DNA of 64,000 nt from Thermosphaera sp. (GCA_038827615.1 JAWBNK010000002.1:62001-126000), one strand, 5' to 3'. Counted from the stretch's first letter, positions 50,222 through 60,500 are shown. Notes: generated by a model from the sequence alone, not told the origin. Made by a program: numbers and translations.

Positions 50222-51769
50222 TCACACTGGGTGAATTATGAGTACACAGTTGTTGTTGATAAAGTCGAGCAGTGTCTTATAGTACTCCTGTGTAGCCCTG
50301 TCCTGCAAGCTCAGGGCATTTATAGAGTTGTTCACGATTTCGTTGATCGTTGTGAATGTATCATTGTAGTAGACAACGTTGCTTCCATTTACGTATCCAT
50401 ACTTCAAGTTTAACAACGTAGCTATTAGCTGTTGCGTGAGAGCTGTTTTCATATCGCCATAGACCGAGGTTGTTAAGTAATTCGCGATTTCCAATGGACT
50501 CGTAAAGCTCGTGTTCAAGGCCTGGTTTACATAGTTCACGTCTTCTCCTCCTATCCTCGTGGCCCAGGTTCGAGCCTTCTTGTCGTAGAGAGACCAGCTC
50601 CAGTATCCTTTGCTCTTCGCGCCTGTCAACTGAACTAGGCACACGAATCCGAAGTCGTTACCGGGATATGTGTAGCCTTCCTCGACAATTATCTCATAGT
50701 ACTCGGGAGTTGTTGATTCAACTAGTAAGCATTCATAGCAGATTGGCTTGTGAACTACGGTTTTGTATGTTTTAGAAGCGTCTACGCTGAAGTAGTAGTG
50801 TCCTGCTTCGTTAGTGTACGTGGATGCTAGATAGACCCAGCCCTGATCATCGTCCCACAAGTATAGATCTACTTGCACGTTCCATATGGGAGTATCTCCT
50901 TCATTGTATACTCCGTCGAAGTTGTTGTCCCAGAAAACTATGCCACTTATCGTTGAAGCCCTAGGTAATTCTTGATAAATCTCAACAGTCCATGTAGAAG
51001 ACTGTCCTGTTTCAACAATTATCGCAGTGTTCTCGTGGACGTAGTAGTCTCCTCTCGAAGCATCGTAGTTAAATTCAACTATGTATGATACCTGGCTTGT
51101 CGCGGTGAACGTCCACTCATATCCATTGGAATCCTGAACGTGTACTTCGTCGTTGACGTAGATGATGGTCATGCTTGAGGTCGTTGTAGACGGGCTTGGA
51201 CCGAAGGGCTGTCCCAGCCAGCCGCTGTGGTTTAGAATAGTCACGTTGCCAGTGAGTTTGAAATAAGCCGTGTTCCAGTAGTCTTCGGGAACAGGTATCG
51301 AGAAGTAATATATTACTGTTTCACCGGGATATATTACCGGGTATGATGAAACATCCACAGGGTAGTCGTTAATGATCTGGTTTTTCCACGGTGGATTGGC
51401 ATACACGTCAATACTTATCGACAAGCCCTCTGTTGCTATATCGCCTCCGTTTGTCACGCTCACATATCCTTCAAGACTGTATTGACACTCTGGTTCAAGT
51501 TTCTCAACGCTCACAGCGTATTCGACGTAGACTACTGGACTACTCGGCGAGAGATAGATATTTGTCGCGTTAGCAGTCTTCTCGATACTCCACGGATATG
51601 TGCATCGATATACGGGAGTCGCCTCAATATACGCTGAAAGAGTTGTTCCAGCCTCTCCTCCAGCCACCGAAAACGCGGTCATTGGTGCTAGCGTACTGAG
51701 TAGAATGAATGAGAATAGAATAATAGATTTCAATATCTTTAACACTATTGTAATTATAATACACCTCAT
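50222..51769 (-). CDS. secreted surface protein with SdrD-B-like and GYW-type domains
   Basis: A 515-residue secreted protein. A signal peptide occupies about 1-35 (hydrophobic, ending near AFSVAGG). Residues 40-265 are beta-rich. About 272-345 reads SGIVFWDNNFDGVYNEGDTPI...VYLASTYTNEAGHYYFSV, an SdrD-B/prealbumin-like fold with DxNxDG calcium-type residues. From about 386 the KGYWSWSLYDKKA segment and following helices (LTQQLIATLLNLKYG) resemble the GYWK-type C-terminal domain of some bacterial secreted proteins. No C-terminal anchor is seen. The function could be adhesion. Confidence 0.7.
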   Translation of the reverse strand: MRCIIITIVLKILKSIILFSFILLSTLAPMTAFSVAGGEAGTTLSAYIEATPVYRCTYPWSIEKTANATNIYLSPSSPVVYVEYAVSVEKLEPECQYSLEGYVSVTNGGDIATEGLSISIDVYANPPWKNQIINDYPVDVSSYPVIYPGETVIYYFSIPVPEDYWNTAYFKLTGNVTILNHSGWLGQPFGPSPSTTTSSMTIIYVNDEVHVQDSNGYEWTFTATSQVSYIVEFNYDASRGDYYVHENTAIIVETGQSSTWTVEIYQELPRASTISGIVFWDNNFDGVYNEGDTPIWNVQVDLYLWDDDQGWVYLASTYTNEAGHYYFSVDASKTYKTVVHKPICYECLLVESTTPEYYEIIVEEGYTYPGNDFGFVCLVQLTGAKSKGYWSWSLYDKKARTWATRIGGEDVNYVNQALNTSFTSPLEIANYLTTSVYGDMKTALTQQLIATLLNLKYGYVNGSNVVYYNDTFTTINEIVNNSINALSLQDRATQEYYKTLLDFINNNCVLIIHPV

Positions 51770-51948
51770 TATTATATATTCTAACTTCCCTTTTTAAAAA
51801 TAACTAAATGTTGTTTGCTAAATAAACGCTATTCCTCAAATTTTTACTGTCGTATAGTGCATCCTGTATGGTTTAGTGCTTTTCTCCAGCTCATGGAATT
51901 GTTTGAAACAAAATGTTTTTAAAGGGTTCGCGCTCCTTCCAAATAAGA

Positions 51949-53064
51949 ATGGAATCCCTCTTGTATAGCTTCTCATCTTCTAATAAAGAATTTATTCCCA
52001 AGCAATTACTACTTACGTATGAGCAAACGATCGACTATATAATCAAGTATTTTTTCAACACATTGTTTGTTAAGACAGGCCTAGCGGGTAGCGAGATCCT
52101 TGACTTTAAGGTTCATCTTCACCCTGTAGATATGGATGAGTGTAGTATCCTGCCGGAAAGTGTTGCATCTGTGCTGAATCACTGTAGCGACGTGTGTGGG
52201 CAGTACGACTTTGAGAAGGGAGAGATGAATATTTTTCTCGGGTGCTTAGGCCGGGGTTCAGTGAGGAGATTGCGTTTCTTGGAAATCCCATTGGACGAAT
52301 ACACTGTATTCCACTTGATTATCCACCACTTGCAGGCAAAGGCTCCTGGGCTTACAATGTTTCAAGCCGGTAATCCGTACACGAGCGGCGACGAGGTGAT
52401 GTTGCAATTCCTGGAGTACTCTCGCGAGGTTGAAGCTGATTACTTGGCGAGAATTCTTCTATGCTTGTCCGAGGAGGGGAAACTCGGCATCGATCACCAT
52501 AACAGGCATCTCAAACACTTATGGAAGCCGCTGAGGAACGTTGTCACCCAGATCCCGGATCCATACGAGGAAAAGATATTCTCGAAGGCTGAGACGCCCG
52601 CTGGACCGATATACCTGGACGGCATCTGCCACAACCCGTTTGGGTGGCTGTCTTCTAGAATAGTAGGGGCCGGATTCAAGCTCGTGTTTACGGAACCAGT
52701 TGACATTGATTTGAAGAGACTCAACAAAGTGACTGTAAAGTATAACGCCCCGGGAGCACGTGTTGTGTTTAATGTGGATGGTTACTCGGTGGCGGCCGAG
52801 GCTAGCCTGGTCTATATCGGGGAAGAATACATGCCTGAGAAAAAATACAGCAGTATAGATGAACTGCAGCAATTATTAAGCCGTGTCAAGGGGCAAGCAC
52901 AACTCCCGCCTGGTCTATGCGATCAAAGTAGGAGATATTACGTGATCCCGTTGCCAAAAATTGAGTGGTCATCATCAGATCGGAGAACCCTTACACTCCA
53001 GTTGAGCGAGTTCAAAATCCCAGTCAGCGGAAGACTCTGTAATGAAATCGATGATATTCGTTAA
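51949..53064 (+). CDS. degenerate zincin-like protein, unknown function
   Basis: About 371 residues from ATG 51949 (ATG 51913 is also in frame). Around residues 118-170 the pattern FHLIIHHLQ...YSREVEADYLARILL mimics a gluzincin (HExxH with downstream ExEAD), but the Glu of HExxH is Leu (His122-Leu-Ile-Ile-His126) while Glu160 and Asp164 remain. So metal binding may be kept and peptidase activity lost. The C-terminal half is beta-rich. There is no signal peptide. It lies in the accessory block next to surface proteins. Confidence 0.6.
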   Translation: MESLLYSFSSSNKEFIPKQLLLTYEQTIDYIIKYFFNTLFVKTGLAGSEILDFKVHLHPVDMDECSILPESVASVLNHCSDVCGQYDFEKGEMNIFLGCLGRGSVRRLRFLEIPLDEYTVFHLIIHHLQAKAPGLTMFQAGNPYTSGDEVMLQFLEYSREVEADYLARILLCLSEEGKLGIDHHNRHLKHLWKPLRNVVTQIPDPYEEKIFSKAETPAGPIYLDGICHNPFGWLSSRIVGAGFKLVFTEPVDIDLKRLNKVTVKYNAPGARVVFNVDGYSVAAEASLVYIGEEYMPEKKYSSIDELQQLLSRVKGQAQLPPGLCDQSRRYYVIPLPKIEWSSSDRRTLTLQLSEFKIPVSGRLCNEIDDIR

Positions 53065-53438
53065 AACCCCCGTAATTCTCTCAAATAGTTTTTAATATGA
53101 TCTCGCAGCATCGAGGTCTTTTATGAATGACGATAGTTTTCCGATTCACGCGGTTGCCAAGGGTCTTGGGCAGCTTGCTCCATGAACCGGTAAAGGCGAA
53201 GTTATAGGGAAAAATTGTTGAAACATGCTTGATCCCCGTAGGTTATTCTCGTTTTTACTATAGCTTGCGATGCTCAATATCACTAACATGATCTCGTCCG
53301 GCCTTCTAATTGGGGAGGAACTTCTAGAAGGTAAAAAGCTACCGCTATCCCTCAACAAACACGCACGATATGGTGTTAACGTAGGAAGAGGTTTCATTGA
53401 AAACAGTCCGCTATCTACGGATAGCTACTTAGCAGTAA
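53065..53438. other. gene-free spacer
   Basis: No supported gene. A short open frame on the plus strand from 53270 runs straight into the antisense of tRNA-Arg and is rejected as a gene; its first 55 codons look weakly protein-like and could be a remnant. No sRNA boxes were found. Confidence 0.4.
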
Positions 53439-53513
53439 CGGGCCCGCCGGGATTTGAACCCGGGTCCTCCGGCTCCGCAGGCCGGCGCCCTATCCTGGCT
53501 AGGCTACGGGCCC
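53439..53513 (-). tRNA. tRNA-Arg (GCG)
   Basis: A 75-nt cloverleaf without intron: acceptor GGGCCCG/CGGGCCC, discriminator G, anticodon stem CCGGC/GCCGG with loop CTGCGGA (anticodon GCG), and T arm CCGGG TTCAAAT CCCGG. CCA is not encoded. A TTAAATAA box at about 53528-53535 lies upstream. Nearly identical to the tRNA-Arg at 56208. Confidence 0.95.
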
Positions 53514-53580
53514 TTTTTCACTATTTATTTAAGGATTAGGCTTTAATAGTGGTTTAAAAACCTGCTTCAGGGCTTCGGGT

Positions 53581-54189
53581 TCACTGGGTTAGAGCGTTCT
53601 TGAACAGGATTGTCTTCTCCTCGGCCCCCTTCCCGGTTATTTTAAGAATGTCTACGCCGTCCCCTGAGAGGACGTCTCTCTCGACCACTGTCTTCACGGC
53701 TTCGACGACTAGTTTCTCGGCGTCGTCCAGCGTGAGGTCTGGGGTGTACTTAGGCTCTATATACCCTAGGGCGAGCTGGGCTCCTGAGCCTAGTGCTGCA
53801 TACTTCTCCTCTATTAGGCTTCCAACGGGGTCGAGAATGTATAGTTGTGGACCGTTTTCATCGTATCCTCCCACGACGATCTCGGTTAGCATGGGGGCTA
53901 GCTTGTAGCTGTAGAGCACTACTGAGAGGAGCTTGGCAAGCCCTCTAACCCTTATCTCCCTTCCATGCTGGAGCTCGTAGTACTTCGCCTCCATCTCGAG
54001 CATTCTCCTCAAGATGTTTACATCTCCCATCAAGCCGGCAAACCCCACGCCCACGCGCGGGGTTATGGCGAAAACTTTCTTAACGTTGCGGCTTAGGACG
54101 AATCCGTCGTAAGTCAGCCTTTTCTCACTGGCTAAGACGACTCCATCGCGCGTCTTAACGCCTATGGCGGTGCCGGGCAACATGCTCAT
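53581..54189 (-). CDS. psmB2: 20S proteasome beta subunit lacking Thr1
   Basis: A beta-type subunit of about 202 residues. Aligning by Glu17 (ASEKRL) and Lys33 (NVKKVF) places Gly, in PGTAIGV, at position 1, with Thr at position 2, so the catalytic Thr1 is missing. GSGAQLALG and DGVDILKI are otherwise typical. It probably fills a structural or regulatory place in a mixed beta ring with the active subunit at 40887, as in other Crenarchaeota. Start ATG 54189 (GGGTGGAG 3 bases upstream) or 54183; the open frame extends to 54210. Confidence 0.9.
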   Translation of the reverse strand: MSMLPGTAIGVKTRDGVVLASEKRLTYDGFVLSRNVKKVFAITPRVGVGFAGLMGDVNILRRMLEMEAKYYELQHGREIRVRGLAKLLSVVLYSYKLAPMLTEIVVGGYDENGPQLYILDPVGSLIEEKYAALGSGAQLALGYIEPKYTPDLTLDDAEKLVVEAVKTVVERDVLSGDGVDILKITGKGAEEKTILFKNALTQ

Positions 54190-54271
54190 GAACTCCACCC
54201 TCGCTAACACAACTTAATGTTTAACGAGCAATTTATACGTACCGCTCCATCCGAGGGAGGTCTCCGACCCC

Positions 54272-54643
54272 TCAAACCTCCCTCCTCATCCTCGGCGTGA
54301 GGTATGAGAGGGCGAGCCCGAGCAGAATTAAGAAGATCAAGAGCGCGGACAGGATCATTAGGAGCGGTGAGCCAGTTAAGACATAACCCGCCACAACCAC
54401 GGCGATCACGGAGACCGTCAGGCCAGCCTCAAGCATCCTCCAATAACCATTCCTCGAAGACTTCTCAGCGATGACGTGGACAAGGTAGGAGAGAGAGCCC
54501 AGGATAAAAGCCAACCCTATCACGCCGGCTGAGACATCATGATCGAGGAGGAATCGGGCAGTCCATGCCGCGGCTAGAATAATTAATGCAAGAGGACTTG
54601 CGAAATCCCTCCAACTAGTCATGAAGCAGTCAACCCCCAACAA
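54272..54643 (-). CDS. small polytopic membrane protein
   Basis: 123 residues (or 116 from ATG 54622, which fits better as MTSWRDFASPL). Four hydrophobic helices (about 17-33, 38-56, 72-90, 94-114) and an Arg-rich end, so the C-terminus should be cytoplasmic. No family recognised. It precedes psmB2 in the same direction by about 80 bases. Confidence 0.65.
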   Translation of the reverse strand: MLGVDCFMTSWRDFASPLALIILAAAWTARFLLDHDVSAGVIGLAFILGSLSYLVHVIAEKSSRNGYWRMLEAGLTVSVIAVVVAGYVLTGSPLLMILSALLIFLILLGLALSYLTPRMRREV

Positions 54644-54755
54644 GTTTTAATTTGATCAGTACTGATTAAAAGTATTCCAGCAGAAACCCTTCCCAGCAAG
54701 GTTTAGAAGAAGCTTAACTCATTAGCAACACTGGCTTAGCTTAAAGGGTGGTGTG

Positions 54756-55736
54756 ATGAAGGGGCTGGTTATCGCTGGCTACGGGGGGCACGCGGGTTAT
54801 GCATACGCCGTATCCGTGGAGCTCGTTAAACGGGGAGTAGAACTCGACATCCTTCTTCCCCGCGGATACCGCTTCTTGGAGAGAAGGTTCGAGAAACTGG
54901 GAGAGATAATATACGCTACTCTCCCCCGCAAACCCCTCGAGCCCTTCCACAGGGGCCTCCACAGATGGTTCAAGGCCTTCGCGGAATCCCTTAGCCTAGC
55001 GCGGAGAAGCTACGACTTCGCCTTCGCCACAGGATCAAACTTCTCGATACCGGCATCCCTAACGCTGAAGATCCTGAGGAGAACCAAGGTTTACACTCTG
55101 GAGGCGGTTGACCGGGTTCTCAAGAGAACCAAGGCAGTAGGCATCCTCTATAAAACAGGTGCAACAGTCTTCCTCGCCTGGGAGGAGCAGTTAGAGATGT
55201 ACCCCCGTGGAGTAGTCGTCGGACCCATATACGAGCCACTCGTATACGAGCCTCGCAACGATGGATATGTTTTGATAACCACCGGTACTCTCGGTGCCGA
55301 GGAATTATTCGAGGCGGCAGTCGAGTTGGACGTGGAGAAAATGGTTGTTCAAACAGGAGATGTGGATCCCGCTCCATACGCGGCTAGGAAGCCAGGCTGG
55401 GTATTCTTCCAGTATACAGAAGACCTCTACAAGTGGATAGCCGGCGCTAGAATAGTAGTGACTCATCCAGGAATAACTGCTGCTACTGCAAGGTTTGCAT
55501 ACGGGAAACCAGTTGTCATCGCCTACACTAGGAGGCACTCTAAGATCTTCACTAGAAGAGAGGTTGAAGCCTTCGCGGAAAAATTAAACGCTGCCTTCCT
55601 CGACGAAGCCACACCGAGTAAACTCGCAGAAGCCCTGAGAGAAGCAGAGAACAGGAGAGTCCCCGCATACCCTAACGGTGCTGTCAAAATAGCTGAATAC
55701 ATTACAACCCCGCTAGGTCTAGCCCGGAGTGAGTAG
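54756..55736 (+). CDS. Alg13/Alg14-type glycosyltransferase (Agl24-like)
   Basis: A 326-residue GT-B enzyme. The N-terminal half (GYGGHAGYAYAVSVEL...FATGSNFSIPASLTLKIL) resembles Alg14/MurG-N, and the C-terminal half (VLITTGTLGAEELFEAA...ADARIVVTHPGITAATA-like, FAYGKPVVIAYTRRH) resembles Alg13/MurG-C. Crenarchaeal fusions of this kind, such as Agl24 of Sulfolobus, add the second GlcNAc in N-glycan lipid precursors. GTG 54753 is possible; ATG 54756 follows GGGTGG. It supports the surface glycoproteins found nearby. Confidence 0.78.
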   Translation: MKGLVIAGYGGHAGYAYAVSVELVKRGVELDILLPRGYRFLERRFEKLGEIIYATLPRKPLEPFHRGLHRWFKAFAESLSLARRSYDFAFATGSNFSIPASLTLKILRRTKVYTLEAVDRVLKRTKAVGILYKTGATVFLAWEEQLEMYPRGVVVGPIYEPLVYEPRNDGYVLITTGTLGAEELFEAAVELDVEKMVVQTGDVDPAPYAARKPGWVFFQYTEDLYKWIAGARIVVTHPGITAATARFAYGKPVVIAYTRRHSKIFTRREVEAFAEKLNAAFLDEATPSKLAEALREAENRRVPAYPNGAVKIAEYITTPLGLARSE

Positions 55737-55873
55737 TTGGCAAGCTCGTGCCGGAAACTAGTTGCAATCCTCGTGATGAAACAGCCTTCATCGAGGCATG
55801 TGGGCCCAACATATTCATGTTTAGGCACGTATTTATTAAATGGTAGTTGCGTTTAACCCGGGAGAGCGAGAGT

Positions 55874-56032
55874 GTGAAATCCAAGAAGAATATTCTCCAC
55901 GGAGTCTTAGGCGGAACATTCCTGATAGGGTTGGCGATGCTATTCTATTTCGACGAGTTTCGGCCTTGGATACTTGCAGTAATCGGTATCTTAGCCATAG
56001 GAGAAGCAGTAATAACCTATTACTCACAGTGA
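55874..56032 (+). CDS. small two-helix membrane protein
   Basis: 52 residues from GTG 55874 (the frame is open to 55847). Lys-rich start KSKKN, helix about 8-25, short DEFRP loop, helix about 30-48. No family recognised; similar short proteins are common beside archaeal surface genes. GGGAG at about 55859 may be the ribosome site. Likely real because the hydrophobic pattern is clean. Confidence 0.55.
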   Translation: MKSKKNILHGVLGGTFLIGLAMLFYFDEFRPWILAVIGILAIGEAVITYYSQ

Positions 56033-56207
56033 ACTCCTCAAAGAGGCGAGCTTATCTGATCCATCTCCAAGCGACTCGCCGAGCCAGGTTGTTTCAAACA
56101 ATAGTCAGAGGTTTAAGAGTTTCGTGATCATCTCTGAAGAATGCTCACTACTCAGAGAGCTCTTAAGCATTCATGATAACGTGAGATATTAATTATGTAC
56201 GCGCCAA

Positions 56208-56282
56208 CGGGCCCGCCGGGATTTGAACCCGGGATCTCCGGCTCCGGAGGCCGGCGCCCTATCCTGGCTAGGCTACGGGCCC
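56208..56282 (-). tRNA. tRNA-Arg (CCG)
   Basis: A 75-nt tRNA without intron. Same acceptor, D and T arms as the tRNA-Arg at 53439; the anticodon loop is CTCCGGA (anticodon CCG) and the variable region differs by one base. TATAAAGG at about 56311-56318 on the opposite reading serves as TATA box. The two genes form 75-bp near-identical direct repeats 2.7 kb apart. Confidence 0.95.
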
Positions 56283-56323
56283 CTTCTATGAATAATCTTG
56301 GGTTGGGCCTTTATAGAGTGTTC

Positions 56324-57376
56324 TCACATCACTTTCAAGCCTGACCCAGTGAGGATTAGTGCCGTCCTCTTCCCTCTCAGCGCATCAGCCATCTTTCGAA
56401 GCGCTGCTAGGACTATTGCTGATGTGGGTTCCACGGTGAAGCCCATCTCCCAGAGCTCCCTGGTTGCTTCCGCTATCTCGGTGTTGCCCACTAGGATTAC
56501 GTCTCCTTTTGCCTCCCTTATCTTCGAGGCTATTTCACTCAGCCTCGGCGGGTTCGGGACCATAACCCCGTCGGCAAGGGTCGATTCCTCCCCTTTCTCC
56601 TCATATCCCTTGACGGCCTTGAACACGGGCTGGACGCTGTAGCCTTGAACCCCGTAGATGACTGGTATTCTTTGAACCACTCCAAGCTTCACCAGGCTTC
56701 TAAACCCCTGGTAAACGCCTAGAAGCAGGGATCCCGAGCCAACGGGCAATATTATAGCGTCGGGGACGCCCGCCTCCTCGTATATTTCATACGCTATTGT
56801 CGTGAATCCTGTGGTGAAAAGGGGGCTCCAAGTATGAGCAACGTAGAAGTGATCCCGTGCGTACTCCAGAGCTTTAGAGGCTGCCTCACTCCTGTCAGAA
56901 GCCTCTACTACTATCCCGCCGAGTTTTCTCACAAGCTTCTTCTTACCTTCAGGCGCGGTCTTCGGCATTATGATGCGTGCTTCAAGGCCATATAATCTGG
57001 CAAAGAGCGCTACCGATATTCCGGTGTTACCGCTAGTGTCCTCTACGACTTTATCGAACCCCATTCTGTAAGCGTAGTAAGCAGCCAGCGCTGAGCCTCT
57101 GTCCTTGAAGCTACCGCTCGGGTTCAAGTACTCGAGCTTGAAGAATACTTCGACGCTGTTTAAAACCTCCCTTACTAGGGGAGTGCTCCCCTCCCCTCTT
57201 GTCTTATCAGGGGTGAAGGGGAGCATGGAGGAATACCTGAAGAGCCCGCGTCCGCGGGGCTCGAAACGGATTTCATACTCCAGCTCCAACGGGTGTTCGC
57301 AACGTGGGCATTTAAACAAGTATTGAGACCACAAGCTTGTCCTGAAGCCGCACCTTGGGCAACGCCACTCGGGCAC
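56324..57376 (-). CDS. thrC: threonine synthase
   Basis: A 350-residue PLP enzyme making threonine from O-phosphohomoserine. It has an N-terminal zinc ribbon (CPRC at 6-9 and CPRC at 23-26), then GSTPLVRE, NPSGSFKDRGSA with the PLP Lys91, DTSGNTGISVALFA, a GSGSLLLG phosphate loop and LTGSGLKVM at the end. The length is normal. An AT-rich promoter spacer separates it from the divergent S-layer gene. Confidence 0.95.
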   Translation of the reverse strand: MPEWRCPRCGFRTSLWSQYLFKCPRCEHPLELEYEIRFEPRGRGLFRYSSMLPFTPDKTRGEGSTPLVREVLNSVEVFFKLEYLNPSGSFKDRGSALAAYYAYRMGFDKVVEDTSGNTGISVALFARLYGLEARIIMPKTAPEGKKKLVRKLGGIVVEASDRSEAASKALEYARDHFYVAHTWSPLFTTGFTTIAYEIYEEAGVPDAIILPVGSGSLLLGVYQGFRSLVKLGVVQRIPVIYGVQGYSVQPVFKAVKGYEEKGEESTLADGVMVPNPPRLSEIASKIREAKGDVILVGNTEIAEATRELWEMGFTVEPTSAIVLAALRKMADALRGKRTALILTGSGLKVM

Positions 57377-57509
57377 ACGGGTCCCTCCCCACTAACTAAT
57401 ACAGCTAAGGCTTGAAAAACCTCTAGTCGACGGGCAACCCCTATTATATGATCTTTTCTCTATATATGGGAATGACCTCGCGCCCTCTCTCATGGGATTA
57501 GCAATTAAC

Positions 57510-57552
57510 TTATAACCTTGGGTTAATTAATATATAACGTGAACCGGGGTGA
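57510..57552 (+). promoter_or_regulatory. promoter and ribosome site of the large surface protein
   Basis: TTATAA (57510-57515) is followed about 25 bases later by the expected start of transcription, then GGGGTGA (57545-57551), which is 7 bases before TTG 57559. A second AT-rich box ATATATAA lies at 57528-57536. The strong site suits a highly made surface protein. Confidence 0.5.
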
Positions 57553-57558
57553 ACATGT

Positions 57559-60500
57559 TTGAAGAAGGTTATATCAGTATTATTAGTTATAGCCTTAATT
57601 GCTCCTTACCTGATGTTGATTCAACCGATTCAAGCGCAAGGCGTATCACTAGTATCAGTGACTCCCGACAGACCATACCTATATCCCGGGGAAGAAGTTA
57701 ACGTTACCATTCAAACATCAATCACCAACCTGAGAGTGACCGTGTTGCTCAGGCACACTTACAATGCAGAGATCGTCTACTACGCTAACACGACCGTTTT
57801 CCCTGAGCCAGGAGTATACAGCATTATACTGAAAGTCCCGCACGACCTGTTCGGCATCGGTGACACGACCTACCAGGTGTTGTGGATTCAGATAATAGCG
57901 GGAGCAGAGTCCCTGAGCCTTTACAGAGACCTATACCCCTTGATCACCGTCTATCCGGGTGTAACCACGATCCTGGACGAGAACGAATTGCCTACCAAGA
58001 TAACTGTAGCGGGCTACGGGTTTGAAGAGGGTGCAACCATATACGGGTTCTACATTGGAGAATACTACTACGAGCTCTTGGAGCCTGTTCAAACCAATTC
58101 GAGCGGTATGTTCGTGTCTGAATTCTACTTGATAGACGTCACTGGTTGGAGCATTCCAATGGGAGATTACGAAGTATATGCAGACAGCGACGCAGAGTTC
58201 AACGACTACCAGCACCCGGGCGTTTTGTCGATACATCCAATTGCGTTCATTCATCCCAGCGAGGGCTCCGGTTCTCCCGAAGAGCTCGCTGACATAGAGG
58301 TGTACGGTTTCGGCTTCCCAGCCAGCACTCAGGTGGCAAGTATTCAGCTATGTAGCGTTAATGATCCTTCAACATGCTACATATTCCCAATCGACGACTA
58401 TTCGACTGACCCAGACGGATTCCTGTACATATCGGATCTAAGCCAATACAACTATGCTTCGATACCGGGAGGAGTATACTGCTTGGTCGTGGAAACGGTG
58501 GACGGGGTATTCAAGTTCCCCAACGCTCTCTACTCGGTCTACCCGTACATTAGATTGATAGGTCCGGACGTTGTGCAACCCAATGAATACATATGGTTCG
58601 AGGCCTCGGGGTTCCAGCCGGGAGCAACGATTTCAGTATATCTCGACGGAGTCTTAATCACTCAAGTCGTGACCGATGAGAACGGCTTCGCTGAATTCTA
58701 CCTGCCTGTCCCGGAGTTGATTGAGGAGGGGCCTCACACCATATATGTCACGGACGGAGTATTCGAAGCATACTTCCAGCTGTCCTCGCCGTTCGCTATT
58801 ATCCAGCCGAGTCAAGTGTTCGGGAAGGATAGTGAAGTATACCACTTAACAATCTACGGGTATGGTTTCCTCGAGGGAACAGGAGTCTCTGAAGTATGGT
58901 TGTGCTCTACGACCTGCTACGTCTTCCCTATAGGAGACGTGTATGCAGATGACACGGGATTCATTCACATAGCTGAGCTCGGAAGCTACTTGAACACTAA
59001 CATGTCCCTGGGACAGTACAGATTGTTGCTAAAGCTTGACAACAACGGCGTGCTTGCTTCCTCATCGCACGTAAACGTTGAACCATTAATGGAGGTGTTG
59101 AGCGGTCCCAGCGTTAAGATAGGCGGGGAGATAACGATAGCTCTATACGGCTTCGCGCCAGGAGAGATGGTCGACGTATATTTAGCCGGTAGGCTGATAT
59201 ACTCTGACGCTGTGGACGTAGATGGTAATGCAACCTTCCATGTAACAGTACCCCTCGACATTCCCGGTGGACCTCAAGAACTCAAGGTCGTGGGAAGAAC
59301 ATCAGGTCCATTCTATGCTCAGAACACCACCATCTACATAGAGCCCAGCGCCTACTGGATTGTGCTCGACTACGAGCAAGAGCCGAAAGATTATCCGAGA
59401 GCATACGCCTCCTATAACGGCACTCAAATAGTTATCAACTACCCCACCGGCGAGACAGTGTACCTGGGAGACTACATTAGGGTGGAAGGATATGGTTTTG
59501 CCGCAAACGAGACAGTCGGGATCTACATCGGCAACTACCTAGTTGCCACCGTAAAAGCCGATGCATCAGGTAGGATATCTGTCGTGAAGTTAATCCCATC
59601 GATCCCTGGAGGAATCCACGTCGTGAGGGTTGAAGGCGAAGTGTCGGGCCCGATAACGGCCTCCTGGATGCTCGATGATGCTGTGACATCGCTAGAAGTA
59701 GAGGGCAGAATAATAGCTGCAGCATTAAACAAGAACGAGCCCACGCTAGAGGGCTCGGGGATAATAAGGCTCTACGGCTCTGGATTAAAACCCGGCACAG
59801 TCTTCAAGGTTGTCCTAGTCAACGGCACTGATGCATTAATGTTCTACGCTCCATACATTCAGACCTCGTGGCACGTCGATAGTGATGGCTTGCTCAAGAG
59901 TCTATACGGCTTCACCTCCCTCACAATACCTTTCTCCCAGCCCGGATTCTACGTAGTAACTCTATTCTACAAGGATCCAGAAGGTAATGAGTATTCAACT
60001 GATCTACCAGTACTAGTGATAATCCCGCTGGAGATAACTCAGAGGCTTGATGACATCGAGGCCAGGCTATCGGATATAGAAGCGCAGATAGCAACTCTTC
60101 AAGCACAGATAGATGCCTTGCTTGGGCAGTTGGAAGCACTCAATCAGACAATTACTCAAAGGTTGATCGACCTGCAGGGAATGATCGACGACTTGCAGGC
60201 ACAGTTGTCCTTGATTAACTCGACTCTCGCGGGCGATATCGCGTTGCTGGGGCAGAGAATATCGAGTCTCGAGTCAATGCTGGCTCAGCTCAGCCAGGAG
60301 CTCGATGCTCTCTCCTCACAGATAAGCGACGTTAACTCCACACTACTCGCTAGAATAGAAGACCTGCAGGAGAGGCTGAACAATGCTTTCTCAACGATTC
60401 AAGAATTATCCTCAAGGATTAACGAACTGGAGCAAGAGCTCGCCTCGCTGAGCAACGCCTTGAACAGCGTCTCCAGCAGTCTGAATGGACTTCAAACAAC

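Noticed and set aside
53270-53539. Plus-strand 89-codon frame
   Set aside because: Its last third is the antisense of the tRNA-Arg gene (the telltale GPPGFEPGSS translation), so it is not a real gene as a whole.
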